Positions 1 to 5,760 of a stretch of DNA of 11,229 nt are shown piece by piece. Position 1 is the stretch's first letter; each line of letters begins with the position of its first letter. The stretch comes from Peptococcaceae bacterium (GTDB lineage Bacteria > Bacillota > Peptococcia > Peptococcales > Peptococcaceae). Below the pieces are notes generated by a model. That model was not told where the DNA came from. It did not search any database and saw nothing but the letters and a program-made list of their open reading frames with translations. Location: the NCBI GenBank assembly GCA_017622155.1, contig JAGARS010000072.1:1-11229 (forward strand), given 5' to 3'. The position numbers were made by a program, and so were the translations under genes.

Positions 1-70
1 AAACTTTTTTGAAAAAAATTCGTCTATGAAGTGACGCAGTAAAAATAAAAAAGATGGGAGCGTATGCAGT

Positions 71-565
71 ATGAAAAAGATTATGACAGTTTTCGGTGTA
101 ATTCTAATCGTTTTTGCGGTTGTTTTATACAGTTTGGCGCCTGATAAAAATTTTTTGGCACTGGAAGATGTGCGGAGTATGCTGGAAGAAAATTATGGCA
201 CGGTGACGATGCGCGAAGCGGAAAAAAGTATTCTGCGCGGTGAACGATATGTGCTGTCGTTTAGTCATGTGCTTGATGTTTCCCAAGAAACAATGGTAAC
301 GGTTTATGTGTATGATTCTGCGCAGGCAGCAGAATCAGATGCAGCGACGATTACACCGGACGGGTTTGGTGTGGAACGGGCTGGGCAATTTGGCAGGGCA
401 GAAAGTATGCAGATCAGCTGGGTGGATGCGCCGCATTTCTTTTTGTATGAGAATGTGATTGTGCAGTACATTGGAATGGACTTTGATTTGCTGCAGTGTT
501 TGTACCAGCTTTGCGGTGCCCAGATTGCCGGTCAGCCGTTTATAGAGTCGCCGCTGATTGATTGA
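71..565 (+). CDS. Small membrane-anchored or secreted protein of unknown function
   Basis: I do not recognise this 164-residue protein. Residues 4-22 form one hydrophobic segment preceded by two lysines, so it is either an uncleaved signal anchor or a signal peptide. There is no lipobox cysteine, so it is not a lipoprotein. The remainder (about 25-164) is soluble, mildly acidic and mixed alpha/beta in appearance, and would face outside. It has only two cysteines, C143 and C148, near the C-terminus in a segment reading LLQCLYQLCG. The ATG at 71 is preceded by GGGAG at 56-60, a 10-base spacing; another ATG at 64 is out of frame. No terminator was found after the stop. Codon use (many GCG, TTG and CGG-type codons) differs from the strongly biased hydrogenase genes downstream, as expected for a weakly expressed gene. 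It is a real gene by start signal and composition, with function unknown. Confidence 0.75.
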   Translation: MKKIMTVFGVILIVFAVVLYSLAPDKNFLALEDVRSMLEENYGTVTMREAEKSILRGERYVLSFSHVLDVSQETMVTVYVYDSAQAAESDAATITPDGFGVERAGQFGRAESMQISWVDAPHFFLYENVIVQYIGMDFDLLQCLYQLCGAQIAGQPFIESPLID

Positions 566-617
566 AGATACGATAGCGTAGTAATTATAGTCAAAATGAT
601 ATCAAAATCGGTACAAT

Positions 618-631
618 ATTTCCCGGGAAAT
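618..631. promoter_or_regulatory. Noc-binding site (NBS), perfect palindrome
   Basis: The 14-base palindrome ATTTCCCGGGAAAT matches at every position the consensus I know for the binding site of Noc, the ParB paralogue that blocks division over the nucleoid in Bacillus and relatives. It lies in noncoding DNA 18 bases upstream of a DnaA-box cluster. A perfect 14-base palindrome with this exact sequence is unlikely by chance in AT-rich DNA. Another protein using the same palindrome cannot be excluded. Confidence 0.75.
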
Positions 632-648
632 GAAACAAAAACACGTAG

Positions 649-681
649 TTATCCACTGCATGTGGAAAAGTCTGTGGATAA
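649..681. other. Cluster of three DnaA boxes (origin-like or DnaA-regulatory)
   Basis: TTATCCACT at 649-657 on the plus strand is one mismatch from the DnaA-box consensus. TTTTCCACA (661-669) and TTATCCACA (673-681) are on the minus strand; the first fits the relaxed form TTWTNCACA and the second is the perfect consensus. The starts are exactly 12 bases apart, so the boxes lie on nearly the same DNA face. The outer two form a perfect 10-base inverted repeat, AGTTATCCAC (647-656) and GTGGATAACT (674-683). Two degenerate TGTG-starting 9-mers follow at 683 and 692. An AT-rich stretch comes directly afterwards, the arrangement seen in bacterial origins. No dnaA or dnaN gene is adjacent, so this may instead be a DnaA-titrating or regulatory cluster. 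Confidence 0.65.
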
Positions 682-696
682 CTGTGAATTCTGTGT

Positions 697-836
697 GAAC
701 AAAAAAACATGAAATTTGATAAAAAGAATCCTCCAATAAAGTATGAAGAAAAAGAGAGCAAAAAAATTTTTTGTTTTTTTAAAATTTTTCTTCTGTTTTC
801 TCCTAGATATATAGTATAATATTATTATGCAGTACG
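697..836. other. AT-rich tract, candidate DNA unwinding element
   Basis: By hand count 31 of 140 bases are G or C (22%). The core at about 760-790 consists of runs of A followed by runs of T, and the right end reads TAGATATATAGTATAAT. It directly follows the DnaA boxes, where an unwinding element would lie. The same runs could instead act as a bent or UP-element-like region upstream of the hydrogenase promoter. I see no convincing DnaA-trio repeat. Confidence 0.4.
792..820 (+). promoter_or_regulatory. Possible promoter of the hydrogenase operon
   Basis: A perfect -10 hexamer TATAAT lies at 815-820. At 17-base spacing the -35 position is TCTGTT (792-797), a poor match, so the site would need an activator or the upstream A/T tracts. 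If used, transcription would begin near 827 and give a leader of about 330 bases before hydC. No stronger sigma-A promoter was seen between here and 1156. Confidence 0.35.
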
Positions 837-853
837 TATGGACTTTTGTATGC

Positions 854-901
854 TATGCAAATATAGTTTGCATACTGCAACTATTGTTAGTATGCAAATA
901 T
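854..901. repeat. Three-copy TATGCAAA element with mutually exclusive hairpins
   Basis: TATGCAAA occurs at 854-861 and 891-898, and its reverse complement TTTGCATA at 867-874. The middle arm can pair with the left copy (8 bp, 5-base loop) or with the right one as TTTGCATACT (867-876) with AGTATGCAAA (889-898) (10 bp, 12-base loop). The outer copies form an exact 11-base direct repeat, TATGCAAATAT (854-864 and 891-901). This could be an operator for a dimeric regulator of the hydrogenase operon or a structured leader. The regulator is unknown. Confidence 0.6.
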
Positions 902-956
902 GTAAGTGAAAAAATGTACGGAAAATAATTTTTTTATTATTGATAAGATTTATTAT

Positions 957-997
957 GAAATGCGCATAAAATACTTTCATTTTATGTGAAAATGCGC
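957..997. repeat. Inverted repeat flanked by GCGC direct repeats
   Basis: CATAAAAT (965-972) and ATTTTATG (979-986) form a perfect 8-base inverted repeat around a 6-base spacer. The flanks are near-identical direct repeats, GAAATGCGC (957-965) and GAAAATGCGC (988-997). The layout is operator-like and lies about 160 bases before hydC. It does not match the Rex, FNR or CRP consensus sites I know. Confidence 0.45.
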
Positions 998-1066
998 TTT
1001 AATAAGTATATGGGTGTATTGAATAGCATGGCTGTTTTGTAAGCATTTGATTTTGAAAATTCTGGC

Positions 1067-1112
1067 CTTTTGTTTTTTCAAAAGCATGCCGAAAAACGGC
1101 GGCTATCTTAGC
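1067..1112 (+). other. Run of three short hairpins in the hydC leader
   Basis: CTTTTG/CAAAAG (1067-1072 with 1079-1084, T6 loop), GCCG/CGGC (1088-1091 with 1097-1100, A5 loop) and GCTA/TAGC (1102-1105 with 1109-1112) follow one another, ending about 28 bases before the hydC ribosome binding site. None is followed by a T-run, so they are not intrinsic terminators. They may stabilise the mRNA, or may be incidental. Confidence 0.3.
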
Positions 1113-1155
1113 ATTAATAAATTTTTATTCTCAGTTAAAAGGGAGGAATACGACT

Positions 1156-1653
1156 ATGGCTTGTACATGTGGTGGACACAATGAAGCTTTATTCGCACAG
1201 CTTGATGAAGTGATCGAACAGCACAAAGACATGCGTGGCAGTTTGATCAGTGTACTGCACAAAGCACAGGGCATCTTCGGCTATCTGCCAGAAGAAGTTC
1301 AGGCTTACATTGCAGAAAAAATGGATGTTCCTTTGAGTGAAATTTATGGTGTAGTTACTTTCTACGCTCTGTTCACAATGAAGAAAAAAGGGAAATACAC
1401 ATTCAATGTATGTCTGGGGACTGCTTGCTATGTAAAAGGCTCCGGCAAGCTGTTAGACAAACTGCAGGAAGAACTGGGCATTGGTGTTGGTGAAACAACA
1501 GAAGATGGTCTGTTCACAATCGAAGCATGCCGCTGCGTAGGCGCTTGCGGTCTGGCTCCAGTAGTAACTGTGAACGATAAAGTACACGGTCACCTGAAAC
1601 CAGAAGATATCACAAAAATGATTGCTGATATTAGAGCAGCAGAACAGAACTAG
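1156..1653 (+). CDS. hydC: NAD-linked [FeFe]-hydrogenase subunit HydC (NuoE-like, [2Fe-2S])
   Basis: This is the small electron-transfer subunit of a cytosolic trimeric hydrogenase, homologous to the 24-kDa NuoE subunit of complex I. At 165 residues it has the usual length. The N-terminal helical domain (about 10-75) carries the family signature FGYLPEE and GVVTFYALF. The thioredoxin-like C-terminal domain (about 80-160) binds one [2Fe-2S] cluster through C86, C91, C127 and C131 (VCLGTACYV and CVGACG); C125 is an additional nearby cysteine. The N-terminus also has C3 and C5 in MACTCGGH. The start is set by GGGAGGAA at 1141-1148. It is the first gene of the operon; its stop lies next to the hydB ribosome binding site. 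The NuoE subunit of a formate dehydrogenase is excluded by the following genes. Confidence 0.95.
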   Translation: MACTCGGHNEALFAQLDEVIEQHKDMRGSLISVLHKAQGIFGYLPEEVQAYIAEKMDVPLSEIYGVVTFYALFTMKKKGKYTFNVCLGTACYVKGSGKLLDKLQEELGIGVGETTEDGLFTIEACRCVGACGLAPVVTVNDKVHGHLKPEDITKMIADIRAAEQN

Positions 1654-1666
1654 GAGGTGTTGGAGA

Positions 1667-3553
1667 ATGAGTAAAATTGCAAGTTTTGAAGAATTAAAAG
1701 CATTACAGGCGGAAGAACGTGCGAAAATCGCTGTTCGTGACGGTCAGGCTCCAAATCCAGCAAACCTGGCAAAACATCATGTACTGGTTTGCGCAGGTAC
1801 AGGCTGCAGCTCCTCCGACAGTATGGAAGTAATGGCTGCACTGGAAAAACAGCTGGCTGAAGCTGGTTTAAGTGCTGAAATCGATGTAGTTAAAACAGGT
1901 TGCTTTGGTTTCTGCAGCCTGGGTCCTATCATGGTAGTATATCCAGAAGGTACTTTCTATACACATGTTAAAGTAAGTGACGTTCCTGAAATCGTTGAAA
2001 GCCACTTCAAAAGCGGTCAGCTGGTTGAACGTTTACTGTACGAAGTACCAGGTACCGGTACAAAAGCTACCGATATGAGCAGCATTCCTTTCTTCCAGAA
2101 ACAGAAACGCGTTGCTCTGCGTAACTGCGGTACTATCAATCCTGAAAATATCGGTGAAGCAATCGCTCACGGTGCATACCAGGGCTTAGGGAAAGCATTA
2201 ACCTCCATGACTCCTGCTGAAGTAGTAGCAGAAGTTGAAAAATCCGGCATCCGCGGCCGTGGTGGTGCAGGTTTCCCTACAGGCAAAAAATGGAAATTTG
2301 CAGCAGGCTATCAGTCTGATGAAAAATATGTAGTAGTAAATGCTGACGAAGGTGACCCAGGTGCATTTATGGACCGTTCCATCCTGGAAGGTGACCCACA
2401 CAGCATTTTAGAAGCAATGGCAATCGGTGGTTATGCAATTGGCGCTCATCACGGTTTCATCTATGTACGTGCTGAATACCCAATCGCTGTAGGCCGTCTG
2501 GAAGTCGCTATTGCACAGGCTCGTGAAGCTGGTCTGTTAGGTAAAGACATTATGGGTACAGGCTTCGACTTCGACGTAGATATTCGTCTGGGTGCAGGTG
2601 CATTCGTATGCGGTGAAGAAACAGCTCTGTTAACATCCGTAGAAGGTAAACGCGGCGAACCTCGTCCACGTCCACCATTCCCAGCAGAAAAAGGTCTGTG
2701 GAATGTTCCTACATTCGTAAACAACGTAGAAACACTGGCTAACATCCCTGTAATCTTTACAGAAGGTGCTGAAGCATTTGCTTCCGTAGGTACAGCTGGT
2801 TCTAAAGGTACAAAAGTATTCGCTATGGCTGGTAAAGTAAACAATATCGGTCTGGTAGAAGTACCAATGGGTACAACATTAAGAGAAATGATCTATGATA
2901 TCGGTGGCGGTATCCCTGATGGCAAAGCTTTCAAAGCTGCTCAGACAGGTGGTCCTTCCGGCGGCTGCTTACCAGCAAGCGCTCTGGACACAGAAATCGA
3001 CTTCGATACATTAGTAGCAGCTGGTTCCATGATGGGTTCCGGTGGTCTGATTGTACTGGACGAAACAACCTGTATGGTAGACATCGCAAAATTCTATCTG
3101 GAATTCACTCAGGATGAATCCTGTGGTAAATGCCCTCCTTGCCGTATCGGTACAAAACGTATGCTGGAAATCCTGGACAAAATTACTCTGGGTGAAGGCA
3201 CAATGGAAGACATTGCAAATCTGGAAACTCTGGCTAAAACAATCAGTACATCTGCACTGTGCGCTCTGGGCCAGACAGCTCCAAACCCAATTTTAGCAAC
3301 ACTGAAATTCTTCCGTGAAGAATATGAAGCGCATATCGTAGACAAAAAATGTCCTGCTGGCGTATGTAAAAAACTGTTACAGTACTCCATCGACGCTGAC
3401 AAATGTAAAGGCTGCACACTGTGTGCTCGTAACTGCCCAGTTGGCGCTATTTCCGGTACTGTTAAAGAACCACACAAAATTGATACCAGCAAATGTATCA
3501 AATGTGGCGCTTGTATGGAAAAATGTAAATTCGGCGCAATCTCCAGAGGTTAA
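1667..3553 (+). CDS. hydB: NAD-linked [FeFe]-hydrogenase subunit HydB (NuoF-like, FMN and NADH site)
   Basis: This 628-residue flavin subunit exchanges electrons with NAD(H) and passes them to HydA. Domains in order: a thioredoxin-like [2Fe-2S] domain with C42, C47, C79 and C83 (about 36-125); the NuoF core binding FMN and NADH, with GRGGAGFPTGKKW (197-209) and NADEGDPGAF (225-234); the N3-type [4Fe-4S] site C486, C489, C492 (SCGKCPPCR) plus C532; and a C-terminal 2x[4Fe-4S] ferredoxin domain with C580/583/586/590 and C610/613/616/620. This four-part plan is that of HydB of bifurcating and NADH-dependent hydrogenases; plain NuoF lacks the N- and C-terminal ferredoxin domains. I chose the ATG at 1667 because AGGAGGTG (1652-1659) sits seven bases before it; an upstream in-frame start at 1622 would overlap hydC and has no such site. 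Codons are strongly biased, suggesting high expression. Confidence 0.95.
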   Translation: MSKIASFEELKALQAEERAKIAVRDGQAPNPANLAKHHVLVCAGTGCSSSDSMEVMAALEKQLAEAGLSAEIDVVKTGCFGFCSLGPIMVVYPEGTFYTHVKVSDVPEIVESHFKSGQLVERLLYEVPGTGTKATDMSSIPFFQKQKRVALRNCGTINPENIGEAIAHGAYQGLGKALTSMTPAEVVAEVEKSGIRGRGGAGFPTGKKWKFAAGYQSDEKYVVVNADEGDPGAFMDRSILEGDPHSILEAMAIGGYAIGAHHGFIYVRAEYPIAVGRLEVAIAQAREAGLLGKDIMGTGFDFDVDIRLGAGAFVCGEETALLTSVEGKRGEPRPRPPFPAEKGLWNVPTFVNNVETLANIPVIFTEGAEAFASVGTAGSKGTKVFAMAGKVNNIGLVEVPMGTTLREMIYDIGGGIPDGKAFKAAQTGGPSGGCLPASALDTEIDFDTLVAAGSMMGSGGLIVLDETTCMVDIAKFYLEFTQDESCGKCPPCRIGTKRMLEILDKITLGEGTMEDIANLETLAKTISTSALCALGQTAPNPILATLKFFREEYEAHIVDKKCPAGVCKKLLQYSIDADKCKGCTLCARNCPVGAISGTVKEPHKIDTSKCIKCGACMEKCKFGAISRG

Positions 3554-3570
3554 TAGAAGGGGTGATTTTA

Positions 3571-5337
3571 GTGGAAATGGTAAATGTTATTATCGATGGC
3601 GTTTCCGTGCAGGTGGAAAAAGGTTCTACAATTCTGCAGGCTGCACAGAAAGCCGGTATCAATATTCCAACATTATGTTATTTAAAAGACGTAAACCAGA
3701 TTGGTGCATGCCGCGTATGTCTGGTTGAAGTAAAAGGTGCGAAAGCACTGCAGCCTTCCTGCGTATATCCTGTAAGCGAAGGTCTGGAAGTAATGACCAA
3801 CACAGCTAAAGTTCGCGAAGCTCGTAAAGGCGTTGTTGAACTGCTGTTATCCAACCACCCTGCTGATTGCTTGAACTGCGTACGTAGTGGCAACTGCGAA
3901 CTGCAGAACCTGGCTCATCAGATGGGTATCCGTAAAAACCGCTTCTCCGGCGAACAGAGCACATTCCCAATCGACGAACGCAGCGCAGCTATCGTTCGCG
4001 ACCCTAACAAATGTGTATACTGCCGTCGTTGCGAAGCTGTCTGCAGCAAAGTACAGGGCGTTAGCATCTTAGGCGGTATTGGCCGTGGCTTCAACAGCAC
4101 TGTAGGTCCTGCATTCGGTCACGCTCTGGACGATATCAACTGCTCTCTGTGCGGTCAGTGTATCAATGTATGTCCAGTAGGCGCTCTGACAGAAAAAGAC
4201 GACACACAGAAAGTTTGGGATGCTCTGGCAGACGACAGCAAACATGTTGTTGTTCAGTTCTCCCCAGCTGTTCGTGTAGCTATCAGTGAAGAATTTGGCC
4301 TGCCAGCAGGTACAATCTCCACCGGTAAACTGGTTGCAGCTCTGAGAAGAATGGGCTTCAACAAAGTATTCGATACAAACTGGTCTGCTGACTTAACCAT
4401 CATGGAAGAAGGTAACGAATTACTGCATCGTCTGCAGAATGGCGGCACACTGCCAATGATTACCTCCTGCTCCCCAGGTTGGGTAAAATATTGTGAAAAC
4501 CACTTCCCAGGCGAACTGGATCACCTGTCTTCTGCAAAATCTCCACAGCAGATGTTCGGTGCAATGGTTAAAACATACTATCCACAGACAGATGGCCTGA
4601 ACGCTGCTGATATCTACAGCGTATCCATCATGCCATGTACTGCTAAAAAATTCGAAGCTGCTCGTCCAGAAATGAACTCCAGCGGCTATCAGGACGTTGA
4701 TGCTGTTATCACCGTTCGCGAAATCGCTCGCATGATCAAACAGGCTGGTATCGATTTCGCTAACCTGCCAGATGAAGAATGCGATGCACCAATGGGCGTA
4801 GGTACAGGTGCTGCTACAATCTTCGGTACCACAGGCGGCGTTATGGAAGCTGCTCTGCGTACTGTATATGAAGTAGTAGTAGGTAAAGAACTGCCTAAAC
4901 TGGAACTGGAAGAAGTTCGCGGTACTATGGGCGAAATCAAAGAAGCTACTATCGACCTGAACGGTACACCAGTTAAAGTTGCAGTTGTTAACACACTGGC
5001 TCGTGCAAAAGAAATCATGAAACAGGTAGAAGCAGGTACAGCTGACTACACCTTCATCGAAATCATGGCTTGTCCAAATGGTTGCGTTGGTGGTGGCGGT
5101 ACTCCAATCGTTGATGCTCTGACAAGAACATTAATGGACGAAGACTATCGTGCACTGCGTGCAAAAGGTCTGTACAACGATGACGCTAATCTGCCAATTC
5201 GTAAATCTCATGAAAACCCATTCATCAAAGCAGCTTATGAAAACTTCTTAGGTGAACCTCTGGGTCATAAAGCTCATGAATTACTGCACACCCATTACAC
5301 ACCACGCAAAAAATACAATACTGAATGCGACAAATAA
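3571..5337 (+). CDS. hydA: [FeFe]-hydrogenase catalytic subunit HydA
   Basis: This 588-residue subunit carries the H-cluster and interconverts protons and H2. With HydB and HydC it forms a cytosolic NADH-linked enzyme, either electron-bifurcating (NADH plus reduced ferredoxin) or NADH-only. Domains: [2Fe-2S] plant-type ferredoxin with C36, C47, C50, C64; His-ligated [4Fe-4S] with H96, C100, C103, C109; two [4Fe-4S] clusters with C148/151/154/158 and C191/194/197/201; then the H domain with L1 TSCSPGW (298-304), L2 MPCTAKKFE (354-362) and L3 IMACPNGCVGGGG (498-510). L1 has Ser at 301 where prototypes have a second Cys. The small-subunit-like tail (about 525-580) includes RKSHENP and HELLHTHY. 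The GTG at 3571 is chosen because AAGGGGTGAT (3557-3566) is correctly spaced; ATG 3577 is an alternative, and GTG 3562 lies inside the ribosome binding site. It starts 17 bases after hydB. The maturases HydE, HydF and HydG are not in the window. Confidence 0.96.
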   Translation: MEMVNVIIDGVSVQVEKGSTILQAAQKAGINIPTLCYLKDVNQIGACRVCLVEVKGAKALQPSCVYPVSEGLEVMTNTAKVREARKGVVELLLSNHPADCLNCVRSGNCELQNLAHQMGIRKNRFSGEQSTFPIDERSAAIVRDPNKCVYCRRCEAVCSKVQGVSILGGIGRGFNSTVGPAFGHALDDINCSLCGQCINVCPVGALTEKDDTQKVWDALADDSKHVVVQFSPAVRVAISEEFGLPAGTISTGKLVAALRRMGFNKVFDTNWSADLTIMEEGNELLHRLQNGGTLPMITSCSPGWVKYCENHFPGELDHLSSAKSPQQMFGAMVKTYYPQTDGLNAADIYSVSIMPCTAKKFEAARPEMNSSGYQDVDAVITVREIARMIKQAGIDFANLPDEECDAPMGVGTGAATIFGTTGGVMEAALRTVYEVVVGKELPKLELEEVRGTMGEIKEATIDLNGTPVKVAVVNTLARAKEIMKQVEAGTADYTFIEIMACPNGCVGGGGTPIVDALTRTLMDEDYRALRAKGLYNDDANLPIRKSHENPFIKAAYENFLGEPLGHKAHELLHTHYTPRKKYNTECDK

Positions 5338-5357
5338 TTGTTAATCAGTAAATCAAA

Positions 5358-5387
5358 ACTGCCCGTCAACTGACGGGCAGTTTTTTT
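5358..5387 (+). terminator. Intrinsic terminator of the hyd operon
   Basis: ACTGCCCGTC (5358-5367) pairs perfectly with GACGGGCAGT (5372-5381) around a 4-base loop, followed by seven T. Three A before the stem can also pair with the T-run. It begins 20 bases after the hydA stop and closes the three-gene operon. Confidence 0.93.
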
Positions 5388-5453
5388 ATCGTTTACATAC
5401 AAATGCATGCAAAAATAATTCCTCAAAAAATTATGAATTTTTAAAAAAAGGTA

Positions 5454-5482
5454 TTGCATTCTATTTCACAATGTGTTATTCT
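5454..5482 (+). promoter_or_regulatory. Promoter of the glycine riboswitch and symporter unit
   Basis: TTGCAT (5454-5459) and TATTCT (5477-5482) are separated by 17 bases, a sigma-A-type spacing. Transcription would start near 5489, about 30 bases before the riboswitch aptamer, which is the expected position. Confidence 0.6.
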
Positions 5483-5517
5483 ATTACCGTTGTCGTCCAC
5501 AGAGGACGTACAATTAT

Positions 5518-5603
5518 CTCTGGAGAGTCTCTAACTCATTAAGAGCGCCGAAGGTGTACCACAGGCAGATGTGCCTGTGAATCTCTCAGGCAAAAGGACA
5601 GAG
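5518..5603 (+). promoter_or_regulatory. Glycine riboswitch, single aptamer
   Basis: The class is identified by its conserved core: GGAGAG, then GCGCCGAAGG (5546-5555), then CTCTCAGGCAAAAGGACAGAG (ending at 5603, given here by its parts CTCTCAGG and CAAAAGGACAGAG). P1 is CTCTG (5518-5522) with CAGAG (5599-5603). P2 is GAGAG (5523-5527) with CTCTC (5583-5587). A short stem CTCT (5529-5532) with AGAG (5542-5545) and an 8-bp hairpin CACAGGCA (5560-5567) with TGCCTGTG (5572-5579) complete the junction. Only one full aptamer exists. Downstream, AGAGCAT (5600-5606) can pair with ATGTTCT (5641-5647), enclosing a 6-bp hairpin with a GCAA loop (5614-5629); this resembles the remnant 'ghost' aptamer known to accompany singlet glycine riboswitches. 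It controls the symporter gene through the terminator that follows. Confidence 0.93.
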
Positions 5604-5657
5604 CATAGCAAGGTGACAGGCAACTGTCAGAAAAAATGCAATGTTCTACTCTTCCGG

Positions 5658-5689
5658 AGAGCTGATAAAGTATCAGCTCTTTATTTTTT
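5658..5689 (+). terminator. Riboswitch expression-platform terminator
   Basis: AGAGCTGATA (5658-5667) pairs perfectly with TATCAGCTCT (5671-5680) around a 3-base loop and is followed by TTATTTTTT. It lies between the aptamer and the symporter gene, so it attenuates transcription. Two competing pairings are visible: AGAGC of P1 (5600-5604) with GCTCT of the terminator (5676-5680), and CTCTC of P2 (5583-5587) with GAGAG (5657-5661). Either would open the terminator when the aptamer is not folded, which predicts that glycine switches the gene off. That direction is inferred. Confidence 0.88.
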
Positions 5690-5760
5690 ATGTCTGTTCC
5701 ACCTCAAACAAAAAATACAATTAAAATCATCGAGGAACAGGCGGAGAGGAGAATGTAAAA

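Noticed and set aside
800..830. DnaA-trio repeat in the AT-rich tract
   Set aside because: TAG occurs twice but not as consecutive in-phase trinucleotides, so the pattern cannot be distinguished from ordinary AT-rich sequence.
840..1155. CRISPR array or Rex operator upstream of hydC
   Set aside because: The repeats are short, differently oriented and irregularly spaced, so they are not an array; no TTGTGAA or TTGTTAA type inverted repeat of the Rex kind was found.
1622..1667. Earlier start for hydB overlapping hydC
   Set aside because: The strong AGGAGGTG at 1652-1659 is spaced for the ATG at 1667, and the extra residues are just hydC read in another frame.
2461..2844. Long open frame on the minus strand inside hydB
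   Set aside because: It is the antisense shadow of a well-conserved gene with biased codons; its protein is low-complexity and resembles no family, and it has no ribosome binding site of note.
3562..3571. GTG at 3562 as the hydA start
   Set aside because: This codon lies within the ribosome binding sequence AAGGGGTGAT; the GTG at 3571 has proper spacing and gives the usual N-terminus of the ferredoxin domain.
5604..5660. A second full glycine aptamer, making a tandem riboswitch
   Set aside because: The conserved GCGCC/CCGAAGG core and CTCTCAGG are not repeated; only a small hairpin with outer pairing is present.
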